Assembly (NCBI RefSeq): GCF_010092505.1
Contig: NZ_CP048021.1
Location: 2,542,001 to 2,606,000, forward strand
Direction: 5' to 3'
Source: Virgibacillus sp. MSP4-1
GTDB taxonomy: Bacteria; Bacillota; Bacilli; Bacillales; Alkalibacillaceae
DNA: 64,000 nucleotides
Shown here: positions 25,725 through 33,853 of the stretch, piece after piece
Numbering within the stretch: the stretch's first letter is position 1
Layout of the letters: each line of letters opens with the position of its first letter
Program-made: the position numbers and the translations under genes
Notes under the pieces: generated by a model
Databases searched by the model: none
What the model was told of the DNA's origin: nothing
Seen by the model: the letters and a program-made list of their open reading frames with translations, nothing else

Positions 25725-27018
25725 CTGCTCCATGAATAATAAGTGCAATCAGTGCTCCCGCCACACTTGGCAGAACCCAGCCTGCACCATATTCAAACAG
25801 AGGCAGATAAGATAAAAGATTTCTTATGGGTACCATGTTTAAGCCTGCTGCTGCCAGACCATCATACAGACTGATGAGAGCTGCTCCAATAATTGCGCCT
25901 GAAAATACAATCCGAGGCATGGCTTTTATCGAGTTTATAATGGATAAAATAATCAGCACAATAGCAATTGGATAAATCATTGTCAACACAGGTAGTGAAA
26001 CCGCAATAAGCTGGGTTAATCCCAGATTTGCCATGGTAAAACTGAATAAACAGATGATGGCTACAACCGCTTTGTATGGGATCTTTTCAAATCGTTCATT
26101 TATAAACTCCCCACAGGCCGAAACAAGCCCTATGGACGTGGTTAAACAGGCAAAAGTAATCACAAGTGCCAAAATGACCATCCCTGTAGGTCCGAAGAAT
26201 ATAGACGTAACATTTGTAAGGATGGAACCCCCATTATCCTGGACGCCTGTTGCACTTACACTTGTGGCCCCAATAAAGGCCAGGGAAAGATAAACAAAGG
26301 ACAGTCCGGCTCCAGCAATAAGCCCCGCCTTAACTGTGTAAGACCGTATGTTTGAAACATCAGTAATTCCTTTATCTTTAATTCGATTAATAACGACCAA
26401 GCCAAACACCAGAGCGGCAATGGCATCCATCGTTAAATATCCCTCAAGAAAACCGCTGGAAAAAGCTTTATCTAAATACTTTCCGGTTGCCTCACCCACA
26501 GGTCCCGGCGGTGAAGCGAAACCACGAATCGCAATCAGGACAATTAACAGCAATAATAAGGGTGTAATCATTTTCCCGATTCGATCCACAAGCTTTGCCG
26601 GATTAAGAGCCAATAAATACGTTAACCCAAAAAACACAAAGGTCGATAGAAATAAAATAAGTGAGCTATTTTCAGATAAGAAGGGCTGTACTCCCACTTC
26701 ATAAGCAACCGTAGCCGTACGCGGAATGCCGAAAAAAGGCCCAATTGCCAAGTAAATTACAAATGGAAATACAACCTGAAAAAACGGATGAACTCTTTGT
26801 GAGAGCCTGTCCAGGTTGCCGGCCATGGAAACGGTAATAATCGCCACAAGCGGAAGGCCAACACCAGTTACTAGAAAGCCTGCGATCGCCGGCCACAGAG
26901 ACTGACCTGCCTGCTGACCCAGTAAAGGAGGAAAAATGATATTTCCCGCACCTAAAAATAAAGCTAACATAAAAAATCCTAAGGCAAATACTTCTCTCGT
27001 TGCCAGGGTCTGTTTCAT
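25702..27018 (-). CDS. brnQ: Branched-chain amino acid:cation symporter BrnQ
   Basis: A 438-residue polytopic protein with about twelve helices. The N-terminus FALGFFMLALFLGAGNIIFPP is the family hallmark. Further conserved stretches are TATVAYEVGVQPF and YLTMDAIAALVFGLVVINRI. BrnQ carriers import leucine, isoleucine and valine with Na+ or H+. The start has upstream GGGAGGATCATC. The extreme C-terminus (KAEATV) and stop codon are supplied by a REP-like repeat, so the ancestral tail was probably different. The gene is monocistronic. Confidence 0.93.
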   Translation of the reverse strand: MKQTLATREVFALGFFMLALFLGAGNIIFPPLLGQQAGQSLWPAIAGFLVTGVGLPLVAIITVSMAGNLDRLSQRVHPFFQVVFPFVIYLAIGPFFGIPRTATVAYEVGVQPFLSENSSLILFLSTFVFFGLTYLLALNPAKLVDRIGKMITPLLLLLIVLIAIRGFASPPGPVGEATGKYLDKAFSSGFLEGYLTMDAIAALVFGLVVINRIKDKGITDVSNIRSYTVKAGLIAGAGLSFVYLSLAFIGATSVSATGVQDNGGSILTNVTSIFFGPTGMVILALVITFACLTTSIGLVSACGEFINERFEKIPYKAVVAIICLFSFTMANLGLTQLIAVSLPVLTMIYPIAIVLIILSIINSIKAMPRIVFSGAIIGAALISLYDGLAAAGLNMVPIRNLLSYLPLFEYGAGWVLPSVAGALIALIIHGAGKAEATV

Positions 27019-27139
27019 GATGATCCTCCCATGCTGAAATTTTGTATGTCGAACACGAACGTTTCATGTCGATTCAAAAGTACTAACCTAATATACAAAA
27101 CTTTTAGAAAACTGTAAATGTATTTTTTATAAAATGTAA

Positions 27140-27868
27140 TTATCCCCTGGTCGTTTCTTTTTCTATTCGATAGATCCCATTACCATCCCGCAGTCGACCG
27201 CCATTTTTCTGAAAAATCCTGATCATCGCCTCATTATGAATGTCCGTACTGCCCACATATTTTGCAGCTCCGAACGTACGGAGGATCTCTAAAGCACCTT
27301 TATGCAGTTCCTTACCAACTCCCTGAGACCTTTTATCAGGAACCACACCAAAATAAAACAGTCTTCCCTCATCCTTGGTGCCCATCTCAATGTGAGGAAT
27401 CGCCATCCCTAAATAATCCTGATCTTTCGTAAAATAATAGCAATGGTCCTTCCAATTTGGGCCTAATTCCTTTTTTACCGAATCGAGCACCTCATCCATA
27501 TTTTCCTGAAGATCATTTTTATTAGCGGTGCCACTTCTGCACAAACCATATAACCACTTGTATTCATCCTCACTGATTTTCCTATCAGAAAGGCAGGCGT
27601 ATGATATGTCATTATGAATCCTCGGCAATCCTTCAAGGTCTCTCGTATACTCCACAATCGTAGAAACTTTTTGAAAAGGCTTTTTCAATAGCCATTCTTC
27701 ATAGGCTTCATCCATCAGCAACGATAGAAAGCCGGACCGTCCCTCCTTCCACTGCTGTAAAATCTTTGACAATTGCTCTTTGTATTGCGCTTGATCAACA
27801 TTATCCTTTTGAATTTGATCAACCAGCCAATATTTTTTCTCATTTTTAATCACGTTAAATAGACGCAA
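27140..27868 (-). CDS. GNAT family N-acetyltransferase
   Basis: A 242-residue protein whose C-terminal half is a GNAT domain. Core strand FYFGVVPDKRSQGVGKELHK contains the acetyl-CoA loop (RSQGVGK). A later segment with IRIFQKNGG matches motif B. The N-terminal 110 residues are helical, with no recognised domain. The acceptor substrate is unknown. It lies upstream of brnQ on the same strand, about 120 bases away, and is divergent from the second Na+/H+ antiporter. Confidence 0.78.
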   Translation of the reverse strand: MRLFNVIKNEKKYWLVDQIQKDNVDQAQYKEQLSKILQQWKEGRSGFLSLLMDEAYEEWLLKKPFQKVSTIVEYTRDLEGLPRIHNDISYACLSDRKISEDEYKWLYGLCRSGTANKNDLQENMDEVLDSVKKELGPNWKDHCYYFTKDQDYLGMAIPHIEMGTKDEGRLFYFGVVPDKRSQGVGKELHKGALEILRTFGAAKYVGSTDIHNEAMIRIFQKNGGRLRDGNGIYRIEKETTRG

Positions 27869-28040
27869 TGGCTACGCTCCTTTACTTTTTCTCAAAAAGA
27901 GTATAACACGCAAGGCATCAAGATTCAGAATTTTTAACCATACTAGGCCCATGTACATCCCTATGAAATCTTTTTAATCATTTGGGAAACCTAACAAGAT
28001 GACGTAAATGCAGATACCGTAAAAAAGGAGGAACAGCCTC

Positions 28041-29621
28041 ATGCATGGACTCGATTTACATCATATATTTGAGCTTGGTCTCATTCTCATCATGATTGCA
28101 GCCGGCATTACAGCGATTGCTAAAAAGTTTGAAAGGCCCTATCCAATTGCACTCGTGATTGTTGGGACCATCATCGGTCTTTTTCATATCCCGATTCTCG
28201 AGCCACTTATTGAATTAATTACTGAAGGAGAAATCTTTAATTTTGTCATTCTTACTCTCTTTTTACCTGCATTATTAGGGGAAGCCGCATTGAAGCTGCC
28301 TTTTTCCCATTTAGAAGAAAATAAAAATCCTATTTTAGCTTTAGCCTTTGGTGGAACACTTTTATCCTTTATTGTGATTGGCTTGTTATCTTTATGGCTC
28401 ATGGACATCTCCATTCCCGCTGCATTTGTGTTTGCAGCTGTTTTAAGTGCGACAGATCCGGTCAGTGTTTTATCCATTTTTAAAAGCGTGGGGGTTCATA
28501 AACGGCTGTCTACCGTCATTGAGGGAGAGAGCTTAATCAACGACGGCCTGGCTGTTGTTTTATTTAACATTTCCGCCTTTTCCCTGTTAACCTATTTGGA
28601 CCTTGGCTTTGAAGGGTTAGGCTTAGGTGTCTGGGAATTTGTAAAAGTCGTATCTCTCGGACTGATCATTGGCGGAGCGCTCGGGTATGGATTTTCCAAA
28701 ATAACGAAATACTTCGATGATTATCCGTTAGAAATTATTTTCAGCATTATTCTTTTTTATGGAGCATATTTGCTCGCAGAAACCTTTCATGCATCAGGGG
28801 TCATTGCTGTTGTGGTTTCCGCCCTTGTTCTGGGGAATTATGGGACAAAAATTGGCATGAGCCCGACTACCAGATTAAATATTAATAACTTCTGGGACGT
28901 CGCGGCATTATTAGCCAACTCTCTGGTTTTTTTAATGGTCGGATTAGAAATCACAAGAATAAATGTAGCCGATAAATGGTGGATGATTTTCCTTGCTATT
29001 CTCATTGTCCTCATCGCCAGAAGTGTTGCCGTATATGGCAGTCTCTTGTTCATCAGTAATTTCCCCAACCCCTGGAAGCACATTCTCAATTGGGGTGGTT
29101 TACGAGGGTCCATATCGATTGCACTGGTTTTAAGTCTTCCAAGGGATTTTGCCGGCCGTGATGAGGTTTTAATTATGGCCTTCAGCGTGGTTCTATTTTC
29201 ATTAGTAATCCAGGGGTTAACGATTAAACCGCTCATATCTCTTCTGGGGGTAAAGGAAAAAGAAAAGGGCTATGAGGATTACCGGAAAATTATTGCCAGG
29301 GGCCATCGCTACGAAACCGCAATTGATGAAGTCGAGAAGGTGAAAAATAAACTGTTAATCAGTGAAACGGTTGCCCGTGAGCTCATTGATCACTATGAGC
29401 AGAGTCTCGAGGAATTACAGGATAAAATCAAGGAGCTTTTTGAAAAATACCCAAACCTGAAAGAACAGCAAAGAAATGTATTACAGCTGCATTCCCTCTA
29501 TGCACAGCATGAGGTGATTGACCATCTATTAAATGAAGGGATCATCACCAGCGAAATTGCCGAGGAGGAGGAAGAACTAATTACGAATAAACTGGTGGAG
29601 CTTGAGGAGGAACATGACTGA
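28041..29621 (+). CDS. Na+/H+ antiporter, CPA1 family (NhaG/NhaP-like)
   Basis: A 526-residue protein with about 12 helices in the first 410 residues and a cytoplasmic tail of about 115 residues. Key family segments are AAVLSATDPVSVLSIFK (the conserved ATDPV motif), GESLINDGLAVVLF (the ND pair expected to bind ions), and NWGGLRGSISIALVL. The tail is strongly charged and likely coiled-coil (residues about 430-520). It should expel Na+ (or Li+) for H+, supporting growth in salt or at alkaline pH. AAAAAAGGAGGAAC lies upstream of the ATG. It is monocistronic and followed by a 52-bp-phased array. Confidence 0.9.
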   Translation: MHGLDLHHIFELGLILIMIAAGITAIAKKFERPYPIALVIVGTIIGLFHIPILEPLIELITEGEIFNFVILTLFLPALLGEAALKLPFSHLEENKNPILALAFGGTLLSFIVIGLLSLWLMDISIPAAFVFAAVLSATDPVSVLSIFKSVGVHKRLSTVIEGESLINDGLAVVLFNISAFSLLTYLDLGFEGLGLGVWEFVKVVSLGLIIGGALGYGFSKITKYFDDYPLEIIFSIILFYGAYLLAETFHASGVIAVVVSALVLGNYGTKIGMSPTTRLNINNFWDVAALLANSLVFLMVGLEITRINVADKWWMIFLAILIVLIARSVAVYGSLLFISNFPNPWKHILNWGGLRGSISIALVLSLPRDFAGRDEVLIMAFSVVLFSLVIQGLTIKPLISLLGVKEKEKGYEDYRKIIARGHRYETAIDEVEKVKNKLLISETVARELIDHYEQSLEELQDKIKELFEKYPNLKEQQRNVLQLHSLYAQHEVIDHLLNEGIITSEIAEEEEELITNKLVELEEEHD

Positions 29622-29628
29622 TAGGTTG

Positions 29629-29812
29629 CTTGTTAAAAAGTATTCATGAAGGCCATTTCACCTGCGTATTTGGTGGTGAATGGCCTTCATTTGGGTTATG
29701 ACGGCCTTTTGACCAGGTTAGTCTGCAGTGGTAGGGCCTTCATCTGCGTTTTGAAGGCCATTTAATCAACTTATCTGCGGCAAGGTGGCCTTCATTCGCA
29801 TTTTGTTAAACG
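29629..29812. repeat. 52-bp-phased dyad array, 4 positions
   Basis: Dyad centres are at 29642, 29694, 29747 and 29799 (spacing 52, 53, 52). The outer two keep only one arm. Arms read TGGCCTTCAT / ATGACGGCCT and GGGCCTTCAT / TTGAAGGCCA. Located between the antiporter and metA. Confidence 0.9.
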
Positions 29813-29891
29813 GGTTTTATAATTTTCCGAATTTTATACCATGAAATATTCTGCGCTATCCTTTAGAATAGATATACATGATCTACATAAA

Positions 29892-30045
29892 GTGAAACTT
29901 CCATCAGTGGGAGGGTTCTCCATCCCCCACTGATGGTTAGTTGAACTTATCAGGGATTTACTGGCCGTTTATCCCCGACTTTGTCTTGTTGGGTTACCCT
30001 CAAGACTTGAAGTGGGGGTATTACGGCCAGTCAATACGTGATAAA
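29892..30045 (+). repeat. Structured intergenic element, longest copy, in the metA leader
   Basis: Left part CCATCAGTGGG pairs with CCCACTGATGG. Right part ACTGGCCGT pairs with ACGGCCAGT, enclosing GTCTTG/CAAGAC and a GGGTTACCC loop. Shorter relatives are at 2730, 6685 and 19957. It ends 12 bases before the metA start and so forms most of the leader. It does not match the SAM riboswitch core. It could be a MITE or an IS-end remnant. Confidence 0.7.
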
Positions 30046-30057
30046 AGGGGGAACAAC

Positions 30058-30966
30058 ATGCCAATTAATATACCTAAGCAGCTGCCAGCACGTGGTATCC
30101 TTGAAGAGGAAAACATTTTCGTCATGGACATGGAACGAGCTCACACACAGGACATTCGTCCGCTAAAAATTGTCATTGTGAATCTCATGCCGGATAAGGA
30201 GCGAACAGAGACTCAGCTTCTTCGTTTATTGGGGAACTCACCTTTGCAGGTATCCATCACCTTCCTTCATACTGCTACACATAAATCGAAAAACGTTGAG
30301 GCATCACATCTGAATCAATTTTATAACACCTTTGATAATATTAAGGACAAAAAATTTGATGGCATGATTATTACAGGTGCGCCCATTGAACAAATGCCTT
30401 TTGAAGAGGTGGATTACTGGGAAGAGCTGACGGAAATTATGGAATGGTCGAAAACGCATGTTACCTCTTCCTTACACATTTGCTGGGGTGCACAGGCTGC
30501 TCTTTATTATCACTATGGTATCGGAAAATTTGAGCTGCCGAAGAAATGTACTGGCGTCTACCGGCATTACGTTCAGAACCCAACTGTAGAACTGGTGCGG
30601 GGCTTTGACGAGGAATTTCTGGCTCCACATTCCAGATATACTAGTACGTCCTTAGAGGAGGTTAAGGCGTCAGACGACTTGCTTACGCTATCTGTTTCCG
30701 AACATAACGAACCTTTTCTCTTCTTATCAAAGGATGAAAAACATGTGATGATTACCGGTCACCTGGAATATGACGCACGTACCCTCGACGATGAATATAA
30801 GCGGGATACGAAACGGGGCTTAGAGGCCGATATTCCCGAAAACTACTATCCCGGGGATGACCCAAATCAAAGACCCCTCCATCGCTGGCGATCACACGCT
30901 CACCTGCTGTTTACAAACTGGCTCAATTATTATGTCTATCAGGAAACGCCTTTTGAATGGGATTGA
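30058..30966 (+). CDS. metA: Homoserine O-acyltransferase MetA
   Basis: A 302-residue cytoplasmic enzyme that activates homoserine by acylation as the first committed step of methionine synthesis. The start [13 protein letters not shown] and the following [18 protein letters not shown] are highly characteristic. The catalytic Cys is in [17 protein letters not shown], with His in ITGHLEYD as its partner. Bacillus-type MetA proteins usually use acetyl-CoA; the acyl donor here is inferred. A TTG-initiated frame from 29941 would add 39 residues encoded by the structured repeat. AAAGGGGGAACAAC before ATG 30058 makes this the real start. Confidence 0.95.
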   Translation: MPINIPKQLPARGILEEENIFVMDMERAHTQDIRPLKIVIVNLMPDKERTETQLLRLLGNSPLQVSITFLHTATHKSKNVEASHLNQFYNTFDNIKDKKFDGMIITGAPIEQMPFEEVDYWEELTEIMEWSKTHVTSSLHICWGAQAALYYHYGIGKFELPKKCTGVYRHYVQNPTVELVRGFDEEFLAPHSRYTSTSLEEVKASDDLLTLSVSEHNEPFLFLSKDEKHVMITGHLEYDARTLDDEYKRDTKRGLEADIPENYYPGDDPNQRPLHRWRSHAHLLFTNWLNYYVYQETPFEWD

Positions 30967-31010
30967 AAGGAAATTAACCAGAGAGTTGGGTTATGAGGAA
31001 TGCATGATAC

Positions 31011-31051
31011 ATGGAGCATTGAATGGTTACACAATTTGATGCTCTTTTTTC
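31011..31051 (+). terminator. Terminator of metA
   Basis: GAGCATTG pairs with CAATTTGATGCTC imperfectly around GAATGGTTACA and is followed by TTTTTTC. Confidence 0.65.
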
Positions 31052-31062
31052 TTTTATACTTT

Positions 31063-31391
31063 GATCCATATGATGAAGAATGAAGGCCATTGTTCCGGAG
31101 TATATCCTGTATTATGTCCTTCATTCTTGTTATGAAGGACACTTAAAGAGAATATTCATTTTGTTTTGGCCTTCATACGGTTTATGAAGGCCATTTCTGT
31201 AAATTCCACACTCCCCTTTGGCCATCATCATACAACCATGGGTATCTTATAGCTTTGATGTATCTATATACGGAGTTATGAAGGCCAATTATCCACTTGT
31301 TTATTGAGGCTTTGTCCTTCATTCCGAGTATGAAGGACACGCCACCAGCATTTCCACCTTCATATGGCCTTCATCACGCCCATGAAGGACA
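31063..31391. repeat. 52-bp-phased dyad array, 7 positions
   Basis: Centres are at 31076, 31128, 31180, 31232, 31274, 31326 and 31378 (spacing 52, 52, 52, 42, 52, 52). The best dyads are perfect: TGTCCTTCAT/ATGAAGGACA at 31115-31141 and 31313-31339, and TGGCCTTCATA/TATGAAGGCCA at 31167-31193. The arms co-vary (TGTCC with GGACA, TGGCC with GGCCA) in these copies. Confidence 0.93.
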
Positions 31392-31433
31392 CTCCCCCTA
31401 TAGTTATAATAAAAAAAGGCCGTCACACCGATG

Positions 31434-31464
31434 ATTCGACAAAATTCGGGTGGTGACAGGCACC
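31434..31464 (+). repeat. 31-bp exact repeat, copy 2
   Basis: Identical to the minus strand of 16386-16416. It lies 18 bases upstream of the gntR -35 box. Confidence 0.9.
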
Positions 31465-31481
31465 TCCTCAAAAAGAAAGGG

Positions 31482-31510
31482 TTTACATTTCGTAAAGCTC
31501 GTGCTAATAT
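31482..31510 (+). promoter_or_regulatory. Sigma-A type promoter of the gnt operon
   Basis: TTTACA at 31482-31487 and TAATAT at 31505-31510 with a 17-base spacer. The GntR operator begins immediately after the -10 box. Confidence 0.8.
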
Positions 31511-31524
31511 ACTTGTATACAAGT
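31511..31524 (+). promoter_or_regulatory. GntR operator
   Basis: ACTTGTATACAAGT is a perfect 14-bp palindrome. With its flanks it reads ATACTTGTATACAAGTT, almost the Bacillus subtilis gnt operator ATACTTGTATACAAGTAT. It overlaps the expected transcription start, so bound GntR would block initiation and gluconate would release it. Confidence 0.88.
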
Positions 31525-31560
31525 TAAACAAGTATTGCACTTGAAAGAGGGTGGATTGAT

Positions 31561-31575
31561 TTGAAAGCGTTCTAT
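31561..31575 (+). promoter_or_regulatory. Possible catabolite-responsive (cre) site
   Basis: TTGAAAGCGTTCTAT fits the consensus WTGNAANCGNWNNCW at all but one position and overlaps the gntR start. In Bacillus subtilis the gnt operon has a CcpA site inside gntR. Assignment here rests on sequence alone. Confidence 0.45.
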
Positions 31576-32277
31576 CCTGAGCAAAGACTTGGCTCTTCTT
31601 CAATGGGAGAGAGAGTTGCTGCTGATCTGAGAATGCGCATTATCTCCAATGACATTGAAAAGGAGACCCTATTATCTGAAAACCAATTATCCAAAGAATA
31701 CCAGGTTAGCCGATCACCTATAAGGGATGCACTGAAGCTGCTTGAAAAAGAGGATTTAATTGAACTGAAAAAAATGGGTGCGGAAGTCATCGGGATAACG
31801 GAGAAGGACATCGAGGAAATCTATGATGTAAGACTGATGATTGAATCCTTTGTCTTTCGCAGAATCCTAAGTAAAGACAATCAGCAGCTCATTCTTGAAT
31901 TGCAGAAGATATTAGAAATGATGAAGATTGCGATTAAATATAAAGATGCCACTGAATTTACCTTTAAGGATATAGAGTTTCACGAAACCATTATCACATC
32001 GATTCAGCACAGGCATATCGGCATTCTCTGGGCAAATTTGAAACCGGTTGTAGAATGTCTGGTGTTACTGGATATGAGACATCGTATGCAGGAAAACTAT
32101 GAGGATTTTGAACGGGTCATGGCCAATCACGAACTGTTCATTCAGGCCATCAAGAAAAAGGATGAACAATTGGTTGAAGAAGCCTTCTACAAAAACTTTA
32201 ATGATGTTCAGAAGCAGTCAGAAGGGCTATGGCACAATCCGGAATATTTAAAGAGAGCGAGTGACTACCATGAATAA
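31561..32277 (+). CDS. gntR: Gluconate operon repressor GntR
   Basis: A 238-residue GntR/FadR-type repressor. The N-terminal winged helix contains LSENQLSKEYQVSRSPIRDALKLLE. The C-terminal FCD domain includes YDVRLMIESFVFRRI and metal/ligand-site residues such as IEFHETI. It is translated from TTG with AGAGGGTGG upstream. It is the first gene of gntR-gntK-gntP, as in Bacillus subtilis, and its matching operator lies about 40 bases before the start. It should bind gluconate or gluconate phosphate and so derepress the operon. Confidence 0.93.
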   Translation: MKAFYPEQRLGSSSMGERVAADLRMRIISNDIEKETLLSENQLSKEYQVSRSPIRDALKLLEKEDLIELKKMGAEVIGITEKDIEEIYDVRLMIESFVFRRILSKDNQQLILELQKILEMMKIAIKYKDATEFTFKDIEFHETIITSIQHRHIGILWANLKPVVECLVLLDMRHRMQENYEDFERVMANHELFIQAIKKKDEQLVEEAFYKNFNDVQKQSEGLWHNPEYLKRASDYHE

Positions 32278-33814
32278 ACCACAGTATATGCTTGGCGTAG
32301 ATATTGGTACTACAAGTACGAAAGCGGTTTTATATCAAAAATCAGGTGAAATCATCGCTGAAGAAAACAATGGCTATGAACTATACACGCCCGATATCAA
32401 TACGGCGGAACAGGACCCGGAAGAAATTTTTCAGGCCGTTCTGCTCTCCATTGGAAATGTAATGAAAAAATCCGGAATAAATCCTGAAGATCTTTCTTTT
32501 ATTTCCTTTAGCAGCGCCATGCACAGTTTAATTGCCATTGATGAAAAGGATCAGCCGTTAACCCAGTGCATCACCTGGGCGGATAACCGAAGCTCCAAAT
32601 GGGCTAAGAAAATGAAGGAAGACATGAACGGACACGACATTTACCGAAGAACCGGAACACCGATCCACCCCATGTCACCATTAAGCAAGATTGCCTGGAT
32701 CGAACATGACAAACCAGAGCTCGCGAAAAAGACGAAAAAATATATCGGGATTAAGGAATATGTTTTTTATAAATTGTTCAACGATTACGCCGTTGACTAC
32801 TCGCTCGCTTCCGCCATGGGACTGTTTAACCTTAAGAGGCTTTCCTGGGACGAAGAGGCGTTAAAAGTAGCCGGGATTACAGCGGACAAGCTTTCCCGCC
32901 TGGTATCCACCAAGGAAATCTTTACCGGCTGCAATGAGTCCTATGCGGAACAGATGGGAATTTTACCAGAAACCCTGTTTATCATCGGTGCCAGTGATGG
33001 AGTCCTATCCAATATTGGAGTAAACGCCATTAAGGAAGGGGAAGTAGCGGTTACCATCGGGACCAGTGGTGCGATTCGAACCGTTATTCCGAAACCTCAC
33101 ACGGATCCAAAAGGACGTACCTTCTGCTATGCACTGACCGAGGATCATTGGGTGATTGGAGGCCCTGTCAATAATGGCGGCATTGTCTTCCGCTGGATCC
33201 GGGATGAATTAGCCGACAGTGAAGTGGAAACAGCCAAACGCTTAGGCATTGACCCTTATGATGTCCTTACTGAAATTGCAGAAAGGGTAAAGCCTGGATC
33301 CAACGGGCTGATTTTCCACCCCTTCCTGTCCGGAGAAAGGGCACCGCTATGGAATTCTAATGTGCGCGGATCCTTTATCGGACTTACCTTAAATCATAAA
33401 AAAGAGCACATGGTCCGTGCCGCTTTGGAAGGCGTCATTTACAACCTTTATGCCGTGTTCCTGGCCTTAACCGAAGCAATGGACACACCTGTAATGGCCA
33501 TCAAGGCAACAGGAGGCTTTGCCAAATCCGAATTATGGCGTCAAATGCTTGCGGACGTATTCGACCAGGATGTTGTCATTCCGGAAAGCTATGAATCCTC
33601 CTGTCTGGGAGCCTGCTTATTAGGTCTCTACGCACTTAATGAAATTGATTCCTTTAATGTCGTTGAGGATTACATTGGTTCTACTCACCAGCACAAGCCA
33701 AATCCTGATCACGTTAAAGAATATCGCAAGCTGATGCCAACGTTCATCAATATCTCCCGCTCTCTGACCAGCGTGTATCAACAGATTGCGGACTATCAAT
33801 CGGAACTTGATTAG
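32270..33814 (+). CDS. gntK: Gluconate kinase (FGGY family)
   Basis: A 514-residue FGGY kinase. The N-terminal phosphate loop region is YMLGVDIGTTSTKAVLY. The catalytic Asp region is CITWADNRSS. The second domain has VAVTIGTSGAIRTV and GGFAKSELWRQMLADV. It phosphorylates gluconate to 6-phosphogluconate, which enters the pentose phosphate pathway. The ATG overlaps the gntR stop (ATGAATAA), implying coupling. A GTG three codons earlier is less well placed relative to the AGAGAG upstream. No gntZ (6-phosphogluconate dehydrogenase) follows gntP. Confidence 0.93.
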   Translation: MNKPQYMLGVDIGTTSTKAVLYQKSGEIIAEENNGYELYTPDINTAEQDPEEIFQAVLLSIGNVMKKSGINPEDLSFISFSSAMHSLIAIDEKDQPLTQCITWADNRSSKWAKKMKEDMNGHDIYRRTGTPIHPMSPLSKIAWIEHDKPELAKKTKKYIGIKEYVFYKLFNDYAVDYSLASAMGLFNLKRLSWDEEALKVAGITADKLSRLVSTKEIFTGCNESYAEQMGILPETLFIIGASDGVLSNIGVNAIKEGEVAVTIGTSGAIRTVIPKPHTDPKGRTFCYALTEDHWVIGGPVNNGGIVFRWIRDELADSEVETAKRLGIDPYDVLTEIAERVKPGSNGLIFHPFLSGERAPLWNSNVRGSFIGLTLNHKKEHMVRAALEGVIYNLYAVFLALTEAMDTPVMAIKATGGFAKSELWRQMLADVFDQDVVIPESYESSCLGACLLGLYALNEIDSFNVVEDYIGSTHQHKPNPDHVKEYRKLMPTFINISRSLTSVYQQIADYQSELD

Positions 33815-33853
33815 AAACAGACATATAAACAACCAGGATGGGAGAGAGGAAAC

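Noticed and set aside
29892-30045. SAM (S-box) riboswitch or T-box in the metA leader
   Set aside because: The S-box core and the T-box motif are not found. The sequence instead matches a dispersed element present at three other loci.
29941-30057. N-terminal extension of MetA from TTG 29941
   Set aside because: The extension is encoded by the structured repeat, is not part of the family, and the real start has its own ribosome binding site at 30058.
31063-31391. Rho-independent terminators for metA in the dyad hairpins
   Set aside because: The hairpins lack U-tracts and recur at 52-bp steps. A separate terminator is present at 31011-31051.
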